DNA from: Isochrysis galbana
Lineage: Eukaryota > Haptophyta > Isochrysidales > Isochrysidaceae
Length of the DNA: 64,000 bases
NCBI GenBank assembly: GCA_018136815.1
Contig: CM030933.1
Coordinates: 7,566,676 to 7,630,675, forward strand
Direction of reading: 5' to 3'
The notes under the pieces were generated by a model. That model was not told the origin of the DNA. It saw nothing but the letters and a program-made list of their open reading frames with translations, and did not search any database. Shown one piece after another: positions 30,101 through 40,628 of this stretch (position 1 is the stretch's first letter; the number at the start of each line of letters is the position of its first letter). The position numbers and the translations under genes are program-made.

Positions 30101-33100
30101 TTAAGCAAGTCTTTCCGCTATGTCGAGTGCCTGTGCCACCAGGATCAGGTTTGAGTTCATTGTGAGGGCTCCTTTGGCGTCCACTTTGAAGATCGGGGCG
30201 CTGAGTTCCCGTGCGTCTTTGGTCTTTGGCCTTCTGCCTCGGGAGGCTTGTTGCGTACGCGCTAGCGAGGTTTTGTTGGGGGATTCGAGGCCGTGCACGA
30301 GGATTGTGAATCTGGCCAAAGTACGTTCGATGACGGGGATGTGGTGAAAAGTGTAGTTGTCATATTCGACCTTATAGAAGTCCGTTATTATAAATCTCCA
30401 TGCTATCAGGTATAGGGTTTTGAGGCTATCGGGCGTCGGTGTGCTCGGGTATGCAAACAGCTTATCCTTTATTTCTTGCGTCGCCGTTCTTTTGTGTTCC
30501 GGGGTGAATCCTGCTATTGCTTCTATCGTCTTGAAGACCTGTTTTGTGGCGGGGCATCTGGCCAAGTGGGTCGAGCTCTCTTGATGTTTTCCGCATAGTC
30601 TGCATTTCTTCGTGGTCGCCATGTCGAAGCGGTTTCGCGTTCCTAGTCTCCTGTGGGTGATGTGCTTGAAGTGTGGATGTTTGTCTGTGTGTTTTAGTAG
30701 AGGCAGAGTGTATATATAGGCTGGCCACGTGCTTCCATTCCTCTTGGGTTAGGCCGAGTTTCCGTGCCCATGCCTCACGTGCCGGTTGGGGCGTGTTGCC
30801 TTGAGTTTTCTCCTCCAATTCTCGTGTTATGTCCGAGACTGTGATGCAGTCGAGTTGTGTTCCGTTGCCGATCATGTATTCATCCGCTAACGGGTATTCC
30901 ATGTATTTCGGGCCTTTTAGTCCGTTCTCCCATTTTGCGGGGGGATGGTATTGTCTAATTTCCTCTGGTGTCGCGACTTCCGCCAGGTCAGCTGGCTCGC
31001 CTAGGTAGTTTGTGCCGGTGTGAATCCATATGTTGTTCAGCTTGGTGATGTATGTTTCGTCGTCGGATACCCTGACCTCCTGTGGGTTCTTGTCGTTAGC
31101 CTCCACGCTACGCGTATTATCGTCGCTTGGCCCTGCCGGGCTGGCCACGGTCTCTGGGTTCGGCTCCGCTTTGTCGAGGAGGCTCGAGGCGTGCTGTACT
31201 ATCGTCGTCCATGAGTCCAGGAAGGCTTCTTTGTTTATTTTGCTACCCGCGTGTTCGAATACTTCCGGGAGTTGGTCGAGGTATTGTGCGCAGTCTTCCC
31301 TCGTGTATGGTGTGTCGGGTTCGTTGTCTTTGTATACATTATGTACTACGTGCGTGCGTAGGGATTGCCACAGGCTTATCCATGCGGCGCGCATACGTGG
31401 CGGTTGCTCGTGCGGGTTGGACCACAACGGTTGCGAGAGTGCCCCTTCTTTCGACAGGTGCGATCGTTTAATGTCGAGTGTCCTGAAGGTGTCTAGCGCT
31501 TCTTTCCAGAACGTGGGAAGCGCCGGGTTACCTCTAAGGCTGTGCGTGAGGGTGGTGGGAGGTATTGTGGAAAGGACCGCTCCCCGGCCCAGCCCGGTGC
31601 GGCAGAACCACGCGTCTAGTGCGTGTTTCCAGGATGCTTTCCTCGCGTTGAGGTAGTTCAGTATCCATTTGGCCTGTAGGGCCTTCACGTGTGTCGTCCA
31701 GTTTAGAAGGCCTGTCCCCATCGTGCGTGTTGCGCTGTTTGTGTTGTTTATTGGGTAGTGCGGGTGCTTAACCCATTTATATTTTTTTCCTGTGTAGGGG
31801 CTTTCCCAAAGTATCTTGTCTGCCGCTTTTTGTATCCTAGTGTGGAACCATTTGGGGGGTGCTAAGGTCTGCATCCAGTAGCGTGGTGTGCCATATATTA
31901 TGAAGTTCACTATATTAGTCCGGCCGAAGATCGACATGTGTCGCGCGGTCGGCGCCAATTGTGTCGCTTTGTTGTCTACCTTGTCTGCTAGCTTTTTCCA
32001 AAAGGGCTTAAGCGCCTCCGGGGCTCCTAGTGGTACGCCCAGTATCACGAGGTACTGGTCGTTATCTATCCAGTTGTACTTGCGCATATCCCATGGTAGT
32101 TTGGCCTTTATTTGCGACCCCATTCGCATTCCTTGGAATTTGGACACATTGGTTTTGCCCCCTGTAGCTTGTTCGTGGGCTTTTACCCATTGGAGTGCTC
32201 TTCTCAGGCTCGCGTAGTCTCTGGTTATCAGAGCTGTGTCGTCTGCGAACTGATTGATCTTGAGGTTTAGGGGTAGGCATCTTTATCCATTGAAAATGCC
32301 CCATTTATCCGTGAGAAATATCCAAGAAATATCCATCCGCCCCCCCCAAATATCCAAGCAAATATCCAATGTCCGCGTCACGCGCCGCTGCCGTTGTGCT
32401 TATTGCGGTTATACCGCAGCATCACTGACGCTTCCACTTGATCAGCTAAGGTACTAGCCCGATCAGCACCAAACAAACATTGCAACAATGAAAACACACG
32501 TTCTGAAGAAGCTGGGTTTGGGGCTCAGACAAAGAAAGAGCCACCCTTGCAGCTAAGCAGCTAAGGCCCAAGTTGGGAACTTGGTGTGGTAAGATGCCCA
32601 CCACCCAAGCACCTGCTTGGTGAATTCCTTCACATCTGCATGGTCAATGTCAGTGCCCCCCGCCCCCCCCAAAAGGCTAAAATTATCTCCCCCCCACCCC
32701 CCCCACCCCCCCAAATATCCAAGAAGTATCCGAGATATATCCATTTGGGACCCCCCCTCAGAGATATCCAAGACAAATATCCGGATAAAGATGCCTACCC
32801 CTATTGAGGTTGTATCCATTCAAGTCGACACCCTCGATATCGGGGTCGCTGTTTATGGCTCGCGTCAGCGCTTCGGTGGTGAGTAAAAAGGTGAGCGGCG
32901 ACAAGGGGCAGCCCTGAGGCATTCCTCTGCCAACCGTAAAAGGGTAGCTTCGGCCTCCGTTGATCTTTATCGTCCGTATAGGTTGCTCGCTGCGTCGCTG
33001 GTGAGAGCCTTCGCTAAGTGCTGGAAGTCTGGGCCAAAGTTTAAGAGGCGTAGAGCGAGGTGGTAGAACTCCCAGCTGACCCTATCGAATGCTTTTTCCC

Positions 33101-33434
33101 AGTCCAATGCTAGGAGGAGGCCAGGCTCTCCTGTTTCATCGAGGTACGCCCTCGTTAGTTGGAGTAAGTGTGTAGACTCGCTTATCAGCCTTCTGGGTAC
33201 GAATCCTAGTTGGTTATTCGATATGATGTTGCCTACTACTTTGCTAAGTCTGTTGGTGAGTATTTTCGCTAGGATTTTATAGTCACTTTGTAGAAGTGTG
33301 ATGGGCCTGTAGTTTCTCGGGTCTCGTGCGTCCTCTTTCTTGTATAATAATATTATGTCCCCCATCCTCATGGTGAAGGGGAGGAGGCCCGTGTCCATGG
33401 ATTGGTTGTATAGTTCAGTTAGCATCGGGGCCAC
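30101..33434 (-). pseudogene. LINE RT and C-terminal ORF (copy 3), broken
   Basis: Three main frame pieces: 33,434-32,967 (RT fingers/palm), 32,147-30,462 (561 codons, C-terminal half) and 30,622-30,101 (zinc knuckle to stop). The RT class is L1/Tx1-like from YRPITLLQSDYKILAKILTNRL and QLGFVPRR. This is the only copy here that keeps the complete region between the RT catalytic box and the C-terminus, about 500 codons that the copy at 46,847 has lost. Not functional because of the insertion and frameshifts. Confidence 0.88.
32268..32803. mobile_element. hAT-type MITE, 536 bp, perfect 21-bp TIRs, 8-bp TSD
   Basis: TSD TTGAGGTT at 32,260-32,267 and 32,804-32,811. Both ends read TAGGGGTAGGCATC... 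and are identical inverted repeats over 21 bases. The TAGGG start and 8-bp TSD are diagnostic of the hAT superfamily. The interior is filled with AAATATCC / GATATCC repeats and C-runs and has no coding capacity. It sits immediately before the FADD box of the LINE RT; excision of the element plus one TSD would make the RT reading collinear again. The perfect TIRs suggest recent insertion. Confidence 0.95.
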
Positions 33435-33485
33435 TACACCCTCGTGCGCTTTGTATACTTCCGCCGGGATGCCGTCCGGACCCGG

Positions 33486-33840
33486 TGTGGGTGTGTGTTG
33501 TATTCCTGCCTATCTCCTATCTGAAGGCTGTAGGCATGAATATTCGTGTAAGGTACAGGTACGCGCTCACAATTACAATTGAACAGTTCCCCGTGTTGCC
33601 ACTGACGCACAAGGCACACAGATTCGGATTCCCCATGGTCTCAAGTCCAGGTTTGCAGATTTTGGTCTCGAAATTTGCGATTCGAATTTTGTTTTGCTGT
33701 TACTATAATTGTCGGCTCGTTTAAGGTAATAAAACGGCATGACTTCGACTTCTCCCCCCCCCTCCGCGCGCCGAGACGGCGGCTCTCTTCCGCGTCCGCG
33801 CGTTGAGGCGCCGTCTTCTCTTCCCTCAACCCCCCGCGCG
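33486..33840. other. Unassigned flank of the LINE, with AATTTCG-type repeat
   Basis: No gene. Sequence around 33,650-33,710 ('caggtttgcagattttggtctcgaaatttg') resembles 36,285-36,330 ('caggtctgcagaatttcgtttcggaatttg'), so a short dispersed repeat is present. Confidence 0.4.
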
Positions 33841-33847
33841 AAAGTCC

Positions 33848-34035
33848 CCCAGCGCGTCCCGCAGCGTTCCCCAGCGTCCCTCAGCGTCTCCCAGTGTCTC
33901 TCAGCGCCCCCCCCTGTCCGTCAGCGATGTCCCGCAGCGCGTCTTACAGCGTCCTTCAGTGTCCTTCTGCGTCCTTCGGCGTCCTTCAGCGCTGTCCCGC
34001 AGCGCTTCCTTCAGCGTCCTTCGGCGCTGCCTCGC
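33848..34035 (+). repeat. Degenerate minisatellite, CAGCGTCCYT unit
   Basis: About sixteen imperfect 10-12 base units of the type CAGCGTCCCT / CAGCGCTGTCC / CGGCGTCCTT. The frames it opens are artefacts of the repeat. Confidence 0.85.
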
Positions 34036-34449
34036 GAGACTCGAGGCAGGACTCGCGAGGGCACTGGATTTTACTCTGTAGTCCGAGCCGGAGTCCGAAT
34101 TGTGTTTTGACTCCCGAGCCCTCGTTCTCTCGCTCTCTCTCTCTCTCTCCTCTTTTTCTGGTGGGCACTCCTGAATCTGCTCACCAGAGGGGGTTCGTTT
34201 AACGTATGTTTCCGGCCTGTTACCGTGAATGTTTGAGTGCAGAGTGTTGGTTTGTGTGGTTTTATCCACTGTATCGCCTGTTGGTGACCTGCAGCCCCCT
34301 GAGTACCCCCAAGCCCCGAGTCTTCCGAGTCATCCTTTTGAGTCTACAAGTCCCTACGAGTCCCAATCAAGCGGTATCTGCTCGCCGCGCCCTTCCCTAC
34401 GTCCTCCGTCCCTTCGATTCGCGTTCCGTGCCACTTCCCCGTCAATTTC

Positions 34450-34586
34450 ACATGCCCGTCATTTGCCCTCCCCGTTCTCCCGATGAGCCCGTTCCGGGCT
34501 CCCCGGATGAGCCGTGCGCCGCGCTAGCCGCCGGTGCGCCTCCGGAGCTCGTTTCCAAAGAGGGAACGAGCTTCGCTCCGACATAA
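34450..34586 (+). repeat. ALAAGAP coding-like repeat, copy 1
   Basis: The frame from ATG at 34,451 reads MPVICPPRSPDEP ... ALAAGAPPELVSK and ends in TAA at 34,584. 39,161-39,282 reads MPVVTPEESSMSSPQEP ... ALAAGAPSQAISK in the same layout, and the minus strand at 55,640-55,720 reads EEGQSAALAAGAA. Conservation at protein level suggests a relic of a mobile-element ORF. No domain known to me. Confidence 0.4.
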
Positions 34587-34862
34587 ACTTAGTTCCCCTA
34601 GGATTATGGTAGGGCATTGGCAAGAATGTCATGAATTTTAGCATACACTTTAGCATCAGCATGGAGCATGGGACCTAGCCTTTAAGTTTTTATCAATCTA
34701 CTGTGATAATGACATTACAATCATAATTGACGAGAGATAAGAGACAAGAGGGATCAGACATGTAGTTATGAGGCTTAAATCTATGTTTGGTGGTCCCGGT
34801 TGTTGTCTAAAATACAGCTATAGGTATAGCGCTGTGGACCTCTCTCGTGGTGGGCGCCGTAG

Positions 34863-35957
34863 TTATTTAGACATTCCTTTGTATTCTTTTATTTCTTCTG
34901 CCACTACCACTGCCATGCTGACAGGCGCCGCCTGCGCTTGAATGTCGACCACCGGCGTGTGGACAACGGCGCCGGGCAGTGTAGCGGTGGCAGCGGCGAC
35001 CCTGGTTTGCCGCCGTGCCTTCACGCAGTAGAAAGCGACTCCTCCACCAATTAAAGCAATGACAGCAAGTGTGCCGACCACACTTCCGGCAATCACGCCG
35101 ATTGTAGTAGAGCAGTCGTTGCCATCATAATTGCAATTGTAGTTGTTGCACGCGCTGTCACAGGAATTGTCATTGATCCAGTTTTGTGGACAGGATGGAG
35201 CACAAAGCAGTGGCGGAGGAGGTGATGGCGATGGTGGCGGAGAGCGGTCGTTGGAACAGTCGTTGCCATCGAAATTACAAGAGTAGGTGTTGCACGCGCT
35301 GTCACACTGATTGTTATTGATCCAGTTTGGTGGACAGGATGGAGCACAGAGCAGTGGAGGTGATGGCGATGGTGGCGGAGGAGGAGGCGGTGAAGGTGAT
35401 GTCCCATAGAACGCACCAACTGTCTGGTACTCGATCGTCAGCTTTGTCTGACAAGTGTACCACCAGTTGTTGCAGTCCAAGATGAGGCAGTTGCGTCCCG
35501 GTCCGGACGGGCCGAAACTCGACGGTCGTGAAAAGGTCTCCCAACTCCATCGATACTGGAATGCACTATCGCCAGGATTGAGATCACAATTTTCCTCTTC
35601 TGCAAAGTAGGCCACCACCGTATGGCCGAATGTCTGCAATGAAAAGGTAATCATATACGCAGCATTGGTGGTGCACGTGCTCCGCGAAAAATCACTGTAT
35701 TCGTGCACTAGGTCAATGAAGTTACAATCGCCATCATTGTTCTCGGCGTAGTTTCGATTCGTTGCATTGGTGACCAGAGCAGGCGATGCTGCACGAGTCA
35801 CATCGGCAAGGAATGAAATGAACAGCATCATGCGGAACATTAGGGCACCTGTGCGGCGGCCGAGCAAGAGGAAACCGGTGTGCAAAGGGGAAAGGGGGCA
35901 ATCGCGACCGTGGAAGGCACAGCTGTTCAGGCAACGCGTCGAGGCATTACCTCTCAT
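34863..35957 (-). CDS. Type I membrane protein with two LNR (Lin-12/Notch) repeats, 364 aa
   Basis: Visible order: signal peptide, probably starting at the internal Met-40 (MFRMMLFISFLADVTRAA), so the start could be 35,840 instead of 35,957. Next, a Cys-containing extracellular domain (about 60-185); then Pro-rich spacer, LNR 1 (204-234), Pro-rich spacer and LNR 2 (252-282). Each LNR has the six cysteines and the DGNDC calcium-site motif (CNFDGNDC, CNYDGNDC). A transmembrane helix follows (about 287-311) and a 50-residue cytoplasmic tail. LNR repeats bind Ca2+; outside Notch they occur in many protist surface proteins. Inferred cell-surface or secretory-pathway protein of unknown role. The Pro-rich spacers are hydroxyproline-type (SPPPP). 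The foldback at 36,027 lies 70 bases upstream. Confidence 0.85.
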   Translation of the reverse strand: MRGNASTRCLNSCAFHGRDCPLSPLHTGFLLLGRRTGALMFRMMLFISFLADVTRAASPALVTNATNRNYAENNDGDCNFIDLVHEYSDFSRSTCTTNAAYMITFSLQTFGHTVVAYFAEEENCDLNPGDSAFQYRWSWETFSRPSSFGPSGPGRNCLILDCNNWWYTCQTKLTIEYQTVGAFYGTSPSPPPPPPPSPSPPLLCAPSCPPNWINNNQCDSACNTYSCNFDGNDCSNDRSPPPSPSPPPPLLCAPSCPQNWINDNSCDSACNNYNCNYDGNDCSTTIGVIAGSVVGTLAVIALIGGGVAFYCVKARRQTRVAAATATLPGAVVHTPVVDIQAQAAPVSMAVVVAEEIKEYKGMSK

Positions 35958-36026
35958 GGGTGAGGCTGCAGTTGAGGCGATGTTCTCGTGTTCGATCAGG
36001 TTCTCGATCAGTTATGATTCCCCATC

Positions 36027-36252
36027 CCCTGTCACACCCTGGTCCCGCCCGGGAACCCTTTGAATTATCACAAGCCGTATTTTTGTTGTAGATACCGCAG
36101 TTCTACTCTGCGTCTGGCAACGTCGGCCTTGTCTGGAGTCAGTCACTGTATCGCCGTCACGAGCGGTAGTCGCATCTAGAACTGAGGTATCTACAACAAA
36201 ACACGGCTTATGATCATTCAAAGGGTTCCCTTGTGTCCTGGGTGTGACAGGG
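36027..36252. mobile_element. 226-bp foldback element upstream of the LNR gene
   Basis: The ends CCCTGTCACACCC and GGGTGTGACAGGG are perfect inverted repeats. Inverted homology continues inward through GGGAACCCTTTGAAT, AAGCCGT, TTGTTGTAGATAC and CAGTTCT (about 80 bases per arm, few mismatches). The whole unit can fold into one hairpin with a short loop. No TSD is evident. It is in the 5' flank of the LNR gene and may affect its transcription. Confidence 0.8.
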
Positions 36253-37300
36253 AATGTAGCCTCACCCTTTGACTCAATCAAGTGCAGGTCTGCAGAATTT
36301 CGTTTCGGAATTTGAAATTCGGTCTGTTCCTCCAATTGTTGGATCCTCTGTTCTCTGTCGGTCGACGCGTCCCATTTCCCCCCCTCGTGCGCTGAAGGCG
36401 TTCCACGGGGGAATCGACGCGAAAACGGGGGGGACACTCACGCCGACCTCGCCGTGCGATGTGCGGAGGGACAAGACGGCGAGGGAAGGAGGCGTGGACG
36501 ATGCGAATGGAAGGAGGCGTGGACGCTGCGAATCCGCGGCGATGGTGGATGCAGCACGGGGGCGGCGGCAGAGAGAGCGGAGGTCTGGCTGATTGCGAAG
36601 CTGGAGCAGGGCGCCCAGGTGGCAGGGCTGCCGGCAATGGCAGACGGCGGCGATGTGGGCGGCCACGAAATGAGAAACCGCGAGGGACGCGGTAAGGTTG
36701 ACAGACGGCGCGACGAGGGGGCCGAGGGCGAGGTGGACAGGGTGGATGGCGGGGACAAGGGCATTGGCCGAGGAGGTGACAGTCATGGCTGTGGAGGTGA
36801 GGATGATGTGGGTGGCGACGATGATGACGGGGAAAGGCAGAGGAGGTGAGGGAATGGAGGCTCCCCTCTTTTCATCATTCTAACCTGTCGGCAAGCTGCT
36901 CGCCCCCCCCTCATGAAGGCTTGGAGGTAGATTGTGTGAGAGTGAAGCCTGGATTCTCTCGGCACTGTGCGCATGTTTCCCAGCTCCTTCTTAGCTGCAC
37001 ACGCTTTGCTGTGTTGCGTGTGCCACTATCATTCAGAGTTGTGTGCACTGGGTGATGCTCATAGATAAATTGAGCTCCCTCCATTGAGAATTCGACAATG
37101 TTTGGCCTGGCGTCCTCATTAGCACTTGTTGCCAGTTGCCAGCAGAATATTTTTTGTGCATATTATTGGACATTGACCATTGAAAATTGACGATTGAATC
37201 TTAATCTTGCCGGCCTAGCTGTGACTTGTGGCGAGTGCAATCTCCCTCGTGCGGAAACAGCCTCGACAATCCTCTCTCGTGTACAAACAGAAGGGCCCAC
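36253..37300. other. Intergenic, no gene recognised
   Basis: 36,430-36,850 is open on both strands (131 codons +, 170 codons -) with a biased Gly/Asp/Arg or Ala/Ser/Pro composition and two tandem 'ggaaggaggcgtggac' units. I could not support either frame as a gene. Confidence 0.45.
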
Positions 37301-37304
37301 GGGC

Positions 37305-37480
37305 TGCGGCCCTCTCTCCACTCCTCCCCTGCCATGGGGGAGGAACCACCTATGCTCTTTAAGGCCCGTAACCACTTGGATTTGGGACTAACCGGATATT
37401 GTGGGTAGTTCACCGACCCCTATCTAGTTAGATAGAGATAGTGACCGACCCCTATCTAGTTAGATAGTGATAGTTGCAAA
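37305..37480. repeat. Dispersed repeat B fragment and a tandem TAGTTAGATAG duplication
   Basis: 37,305-37,345 matches repeat B (CTCCCCTGCCATGGGGGAGG). 37,408-37,475 is a tandem duplication of 'accgacccctatctagttagatag(a/t)gatagt', about 35 bases per unit. Confidence 0.75.
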
Positions 37481-38900
37481 TGGCCCCCTGGGTAGCTGGG
37501 TATCCTGGGCATCCCGATGCCCATATATATATACTACTTTTAACTATCAACTATTAACTACTATATAGTGCACTACCTCCGTTCCAAAACTGAGATGCCT
37601 CGCTCGCTTTGGGTTGAATGGAAGGGCCACAAACTTCAACTAGGGGCTCCATCAAAGGCATGGTGTTGGGGAGGGTACATTGGGGCTTAACATAAGAGCT
37701 CTTGTAAGGTCATTATTATGCGGCTACGCCTAGAGCCAATGCGACAAGCATACGCACTCTATTCATTGTCAGAACGAACTCTCCGTGCGGCAAATCATAC
37801 ACTCATTCCCACCATCTACCTCCACAATCTTTGCCAACACCCAGCGCTTGGTGTCAAACAAATGCCTGCGCCAAGGTGATGTTTTAAGCGTGTTCATGGA
37901 GCACTCTCTCGAACCAACTCCTTTGCCTCCTCAGGGCCAGAGGGCCAAAGCGCGGCAGCCAGCCAAGGCTAGGAATCAGTTAAACCAGTTAACCAGTTAA
38001 CTATATTAATCACTATTAATAGGCAGTTTCAAAACCCCCTTTGATTAATCATCGAGTTTCTGGAAACTCTAACCCTAGTTAACTAGTAAATCACCGCCGA
38101 GTTTTGAGCGCCCATTCAGTGTGTTGGGGGTAAAGGGGGTTGCTCATTTCCCTTTGTACATTTCCCCCGCCGTTAGGTCTTCCCGCGTGGCGCGTGGCTC
38201 CCTCCCTGTCGCCACGCCTCGATGCCCCCTCCCCGCATCCCCGCATTGCGTTTTCTCCCGCCATTAGGATTCTCCGCGTGACTCCCTCTCTGTTGTCACG
38301 CTCCGACGCCCCCTCCCTGCATCGCCCTTTAGGTTCGTCTCCCCTCCCCCTCCCCGCGGGGGTCTCCCCTCCTCTCTCTCTCCCCTCCCCGTCCAGAACG
38401 CTTGCCGCCTATCTTTTCTTGCCGCCTACTGCGGCCCGCTTTTCCTATATTCATATATTCATATATATAGCTAGAAATGACGAAATGAAATGTATTTGTT
38501 CTTCTACTCGTACTCTATTTAGTACATATACAAGGCATACATTCTATACTGCTCACTGTTCTACTAACTAGTTCTACGGGGAGCGGAGGCTATAAGAGGT
38601 GATACATGTAGTCATGAAAGGGGCGAGGTTGTTGATGAGGTTGCGAGGCTTGACGTCGAAGGGCACGAGGCCCAGAGGACTATGGTAGACTACAAGTACG
38701 TATGTGTATGTACATCGATTAATAGGGTGTTAATCACCCTATTAATCAGGGGTTTTAAAACTCCGATGGCCGATGGCAACCAGTTAATAATAAGCAGTTA
38801 ATAGGCAGTTTCAAAACCCCTCCGATTAATCATCGGCAGTTTTGAAACTACTAATCAGCAGTTTTGAAAACTACCCTATTAATCGCGATTCCTAGCCTTG
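37481..38900. other. Gene-poor stretch with dispersed TTAATCA/GTTTTGAAAC repeats
   Basis: Blocks such as 'aggcagtttcaaaacccc' and 'gattaatcatcg' recur at 38,018-38,060, 38,745-38,780 and 38,800-38,880 in both orientations. A C-rich tract is at 38,160-38,400. No gene recognised. Confidence 0.55.
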
Positions 38901-39160
38901 CAGCCAGCCACCCGCGCCAGTTCGCGCCGCGCGCAACTTTTCGCACCTTTATCAAATGAAAACTCATCATTTCTTTTGTTTTCGTCATGCTGTCTTCTCT
39001 TCCATCGCATCTGGCATACGCCCCAATGTACCAACCAGCAACATGTCTCGATCATTCGAATTTCATTTTGTAACCTCCTCTAAGAGACATTTCCCTGGCC
39101 CACACGCCTCCTTCCGCACTTCCGCGCCCTCCGTGCGTCGTGCGTCGTGCGTCGATTGCA

Positions 39161-39282
39161 ATGCCCGTAGTCACTCCCGAGGAAAGCTCCATGAGCTCCC
39201 CGCAAGAACCGCATTCCGCGCTAGCTGCCGGCGCGCCCTCGCAAGCAATCTCCAAGAGTGAGATGAGCCTTGCTCTGACACC
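39161..39282 (+). repeat. ALAAGAP coding-like repeat, copy 2
   Basis: Frame from ATG 39,161 (MPVVTPEESSMSS ... HSALAAGAPSQAISKSEMSLALT), collinear with 34,451-34,583. It runs into the C-run/AAATATGT motif at 39,282. Not a complete gene. Confidence 0.4.
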
Positions 39283-39364
39283 CCCCCAAATATGTAGACT
39301 GTAGACTCGCCCAGGAAGGGCCCAAATACGTAGTTATTACGATATGTACATATTTTTAACACCC

Positions 39365-39515
39365 CTAGTGGCAGCATGTCGACGTCGGCGGCGGCGGGTG
39401 CAGCGGCCTGCGCGCTTTGGCTCCGGGGGCTTCGGGCGGCCCCGTTGGGGTGTCGTGACTAGGAGGTGGGTGGGAGCCGTCGGCGCGTGCTCCATCTCTA
39501 CAACTATAAAAATAG
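39365..39515 (-). repeat. Repeated exon-like module, copy 4 (diverged)
   Basis: On the minus strand: AACTATTTTTATAGTT hairpin, then ATG at 39,495, reading MEHAPTAPTHLLV ... PPEPKRAGR. It matches the layout of copies 1-3 (Met-Glu-x-Ala-Pro start, PKR basic motif) but has diverged more, and no clear donor is seen. Confidence 0.4.
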
Positions 39516-39636
39516 TTCGTTTTGTATAGTTTGAAGTTTGTATTAATTAGGGCGTCTGGCGTCTCTTGGCCCTCAAATACTCATATACTTGTCATTCACC
39601 CGCCTCACCCCTGCCTGCCCCCAGTACACAGTACAC

Positions 39637-39792
39637 CATAGATGCTCCATTAGCCATTAGGCTGATATTAGATCCTGATATTGATATCATGATATTAGGT
39701 CCTCTAGACCTGATGACCTGTTGTATTGATATGAGGTCATAGGTCATGACGAGGTCAGGCGACTATAAATAAAATTGACAATTGAATCTCTT

Positions 39793-39891
<99 letters not shown>

Positions 39892-40284
39892 CATACACTT
39901 GGCGCGAAAAATAGAAAATAGCGGGGGAAGGGGGGGGGGGGGGTTCTCGCCCTTCATGAGGGCATGAGGGGAGTCAAGACAGTGAGGAGGGGTGCCCCCC
40001 CCCCCCCTTCATGGCGGCCAAACACAGAAGCTAAATTAGCGTATTAGCGTCTGAGGTCTGAGGGTAATTAATAATAATAAACAATTAATAATAAACAATG
40101 ATCAGCTAGCAATGCAGAAGTATAAGTAAGCTGTTCTTTTGATATTTCACTACTACACTTATAATATCGCGTAACAACATGATATTAGGCTGATAATAGG
40201 ACCTGATATCATGCTGAGGGAGCCGAAACCTGACGACCTGATACCTAACAGCTAACGGAGCATCTAGATCTAGCATTATCTATG
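39637..40284. mobile_element. Non-autonomous DNA transposon with 8-bp TSD
   Basis: CAGTACAC flanks it at 39,629-39,636 and 40,285-40,292. The ends are CATAGAT / ATCTATG, with a longer subterminal inverted repeat (AGATGCTCC(A/G)TTAGC and its complement near 40,246-40,265). The interior repeats 'gatattaggctgata' and 'cctgatgacctg' in both orientations and holds a (TAG)n array of about 100 bases (39,793-39,890). An 8-bp TSD again suggests hAT. No transposase. A chance extra CAGTACAC sits next to the left TSD. Confidence 0.75.
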
Positions 40285-40628
40285 CAGTACACACTTTATG
40301 TCCACCCCGTCCGCGGTTGTAAGCACTTGTGTGCATATTGCGTCCATCTCAATGAAAACTGGTTGTCCCTACACGATCGTCCGCTCGATAAATACTTTTG
40401 TGTCACGGACTTGGACTTGTACTCAGAAGGGACTCAGGGATAGGAATACCGGAATACCATGATACCATGATACCACGATGCCACCTACAATCAGTACTAC
40501 GACTAATTTTAGAGGCTTAGGAGAAGACATCGCGCGGCAGCCCCTCGCGTGTCGGACGACGGAGTCAACGAGAGCTGGGGGCAGGGAGGGGGGAAGAAAC
40601 GAGGGAGAGGAGCAGACCGCGTGGCGGA

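Larger units (their letters stand above)
29762..33485 (-). mobile_element. LINE copy interrupted by a hAT-type MITE
   Basis: L1/Tx1-like non-LTR retrotransposon on the minus strand. From about 33,485 it reads RT (GPDGIPAEVYK; LLYKKEDARDPRNYRPITLL; DWEKAFDRVSWEFY). The MITE at 32,268-32,803 then interrupts it. Next come the FADD catalytic box (32,238-32,249), the thumb and connection (32,147-30,700), a zinc knuckle (CRLCGKHQESSTHLARC) and the end IAERLA at 30,101. The 3' UTR runs to the A/T tail near 29,762. 5' truncated at 33,485 (endonuclease missing). Frameshifts occur near 32,150 and 30,715. Confidence 0.9.

Noticed and set aside
36274..36849. Opposed frames of 131 and 170 codons
   Set aside because: Both strands open with biased composition; no ATG context, domain or splice support for either.
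39763..39957. Frame with a long poly-tyrosine run
   Set aside because: Direct product of the (TAG)n microsatellite inside a mobile element.
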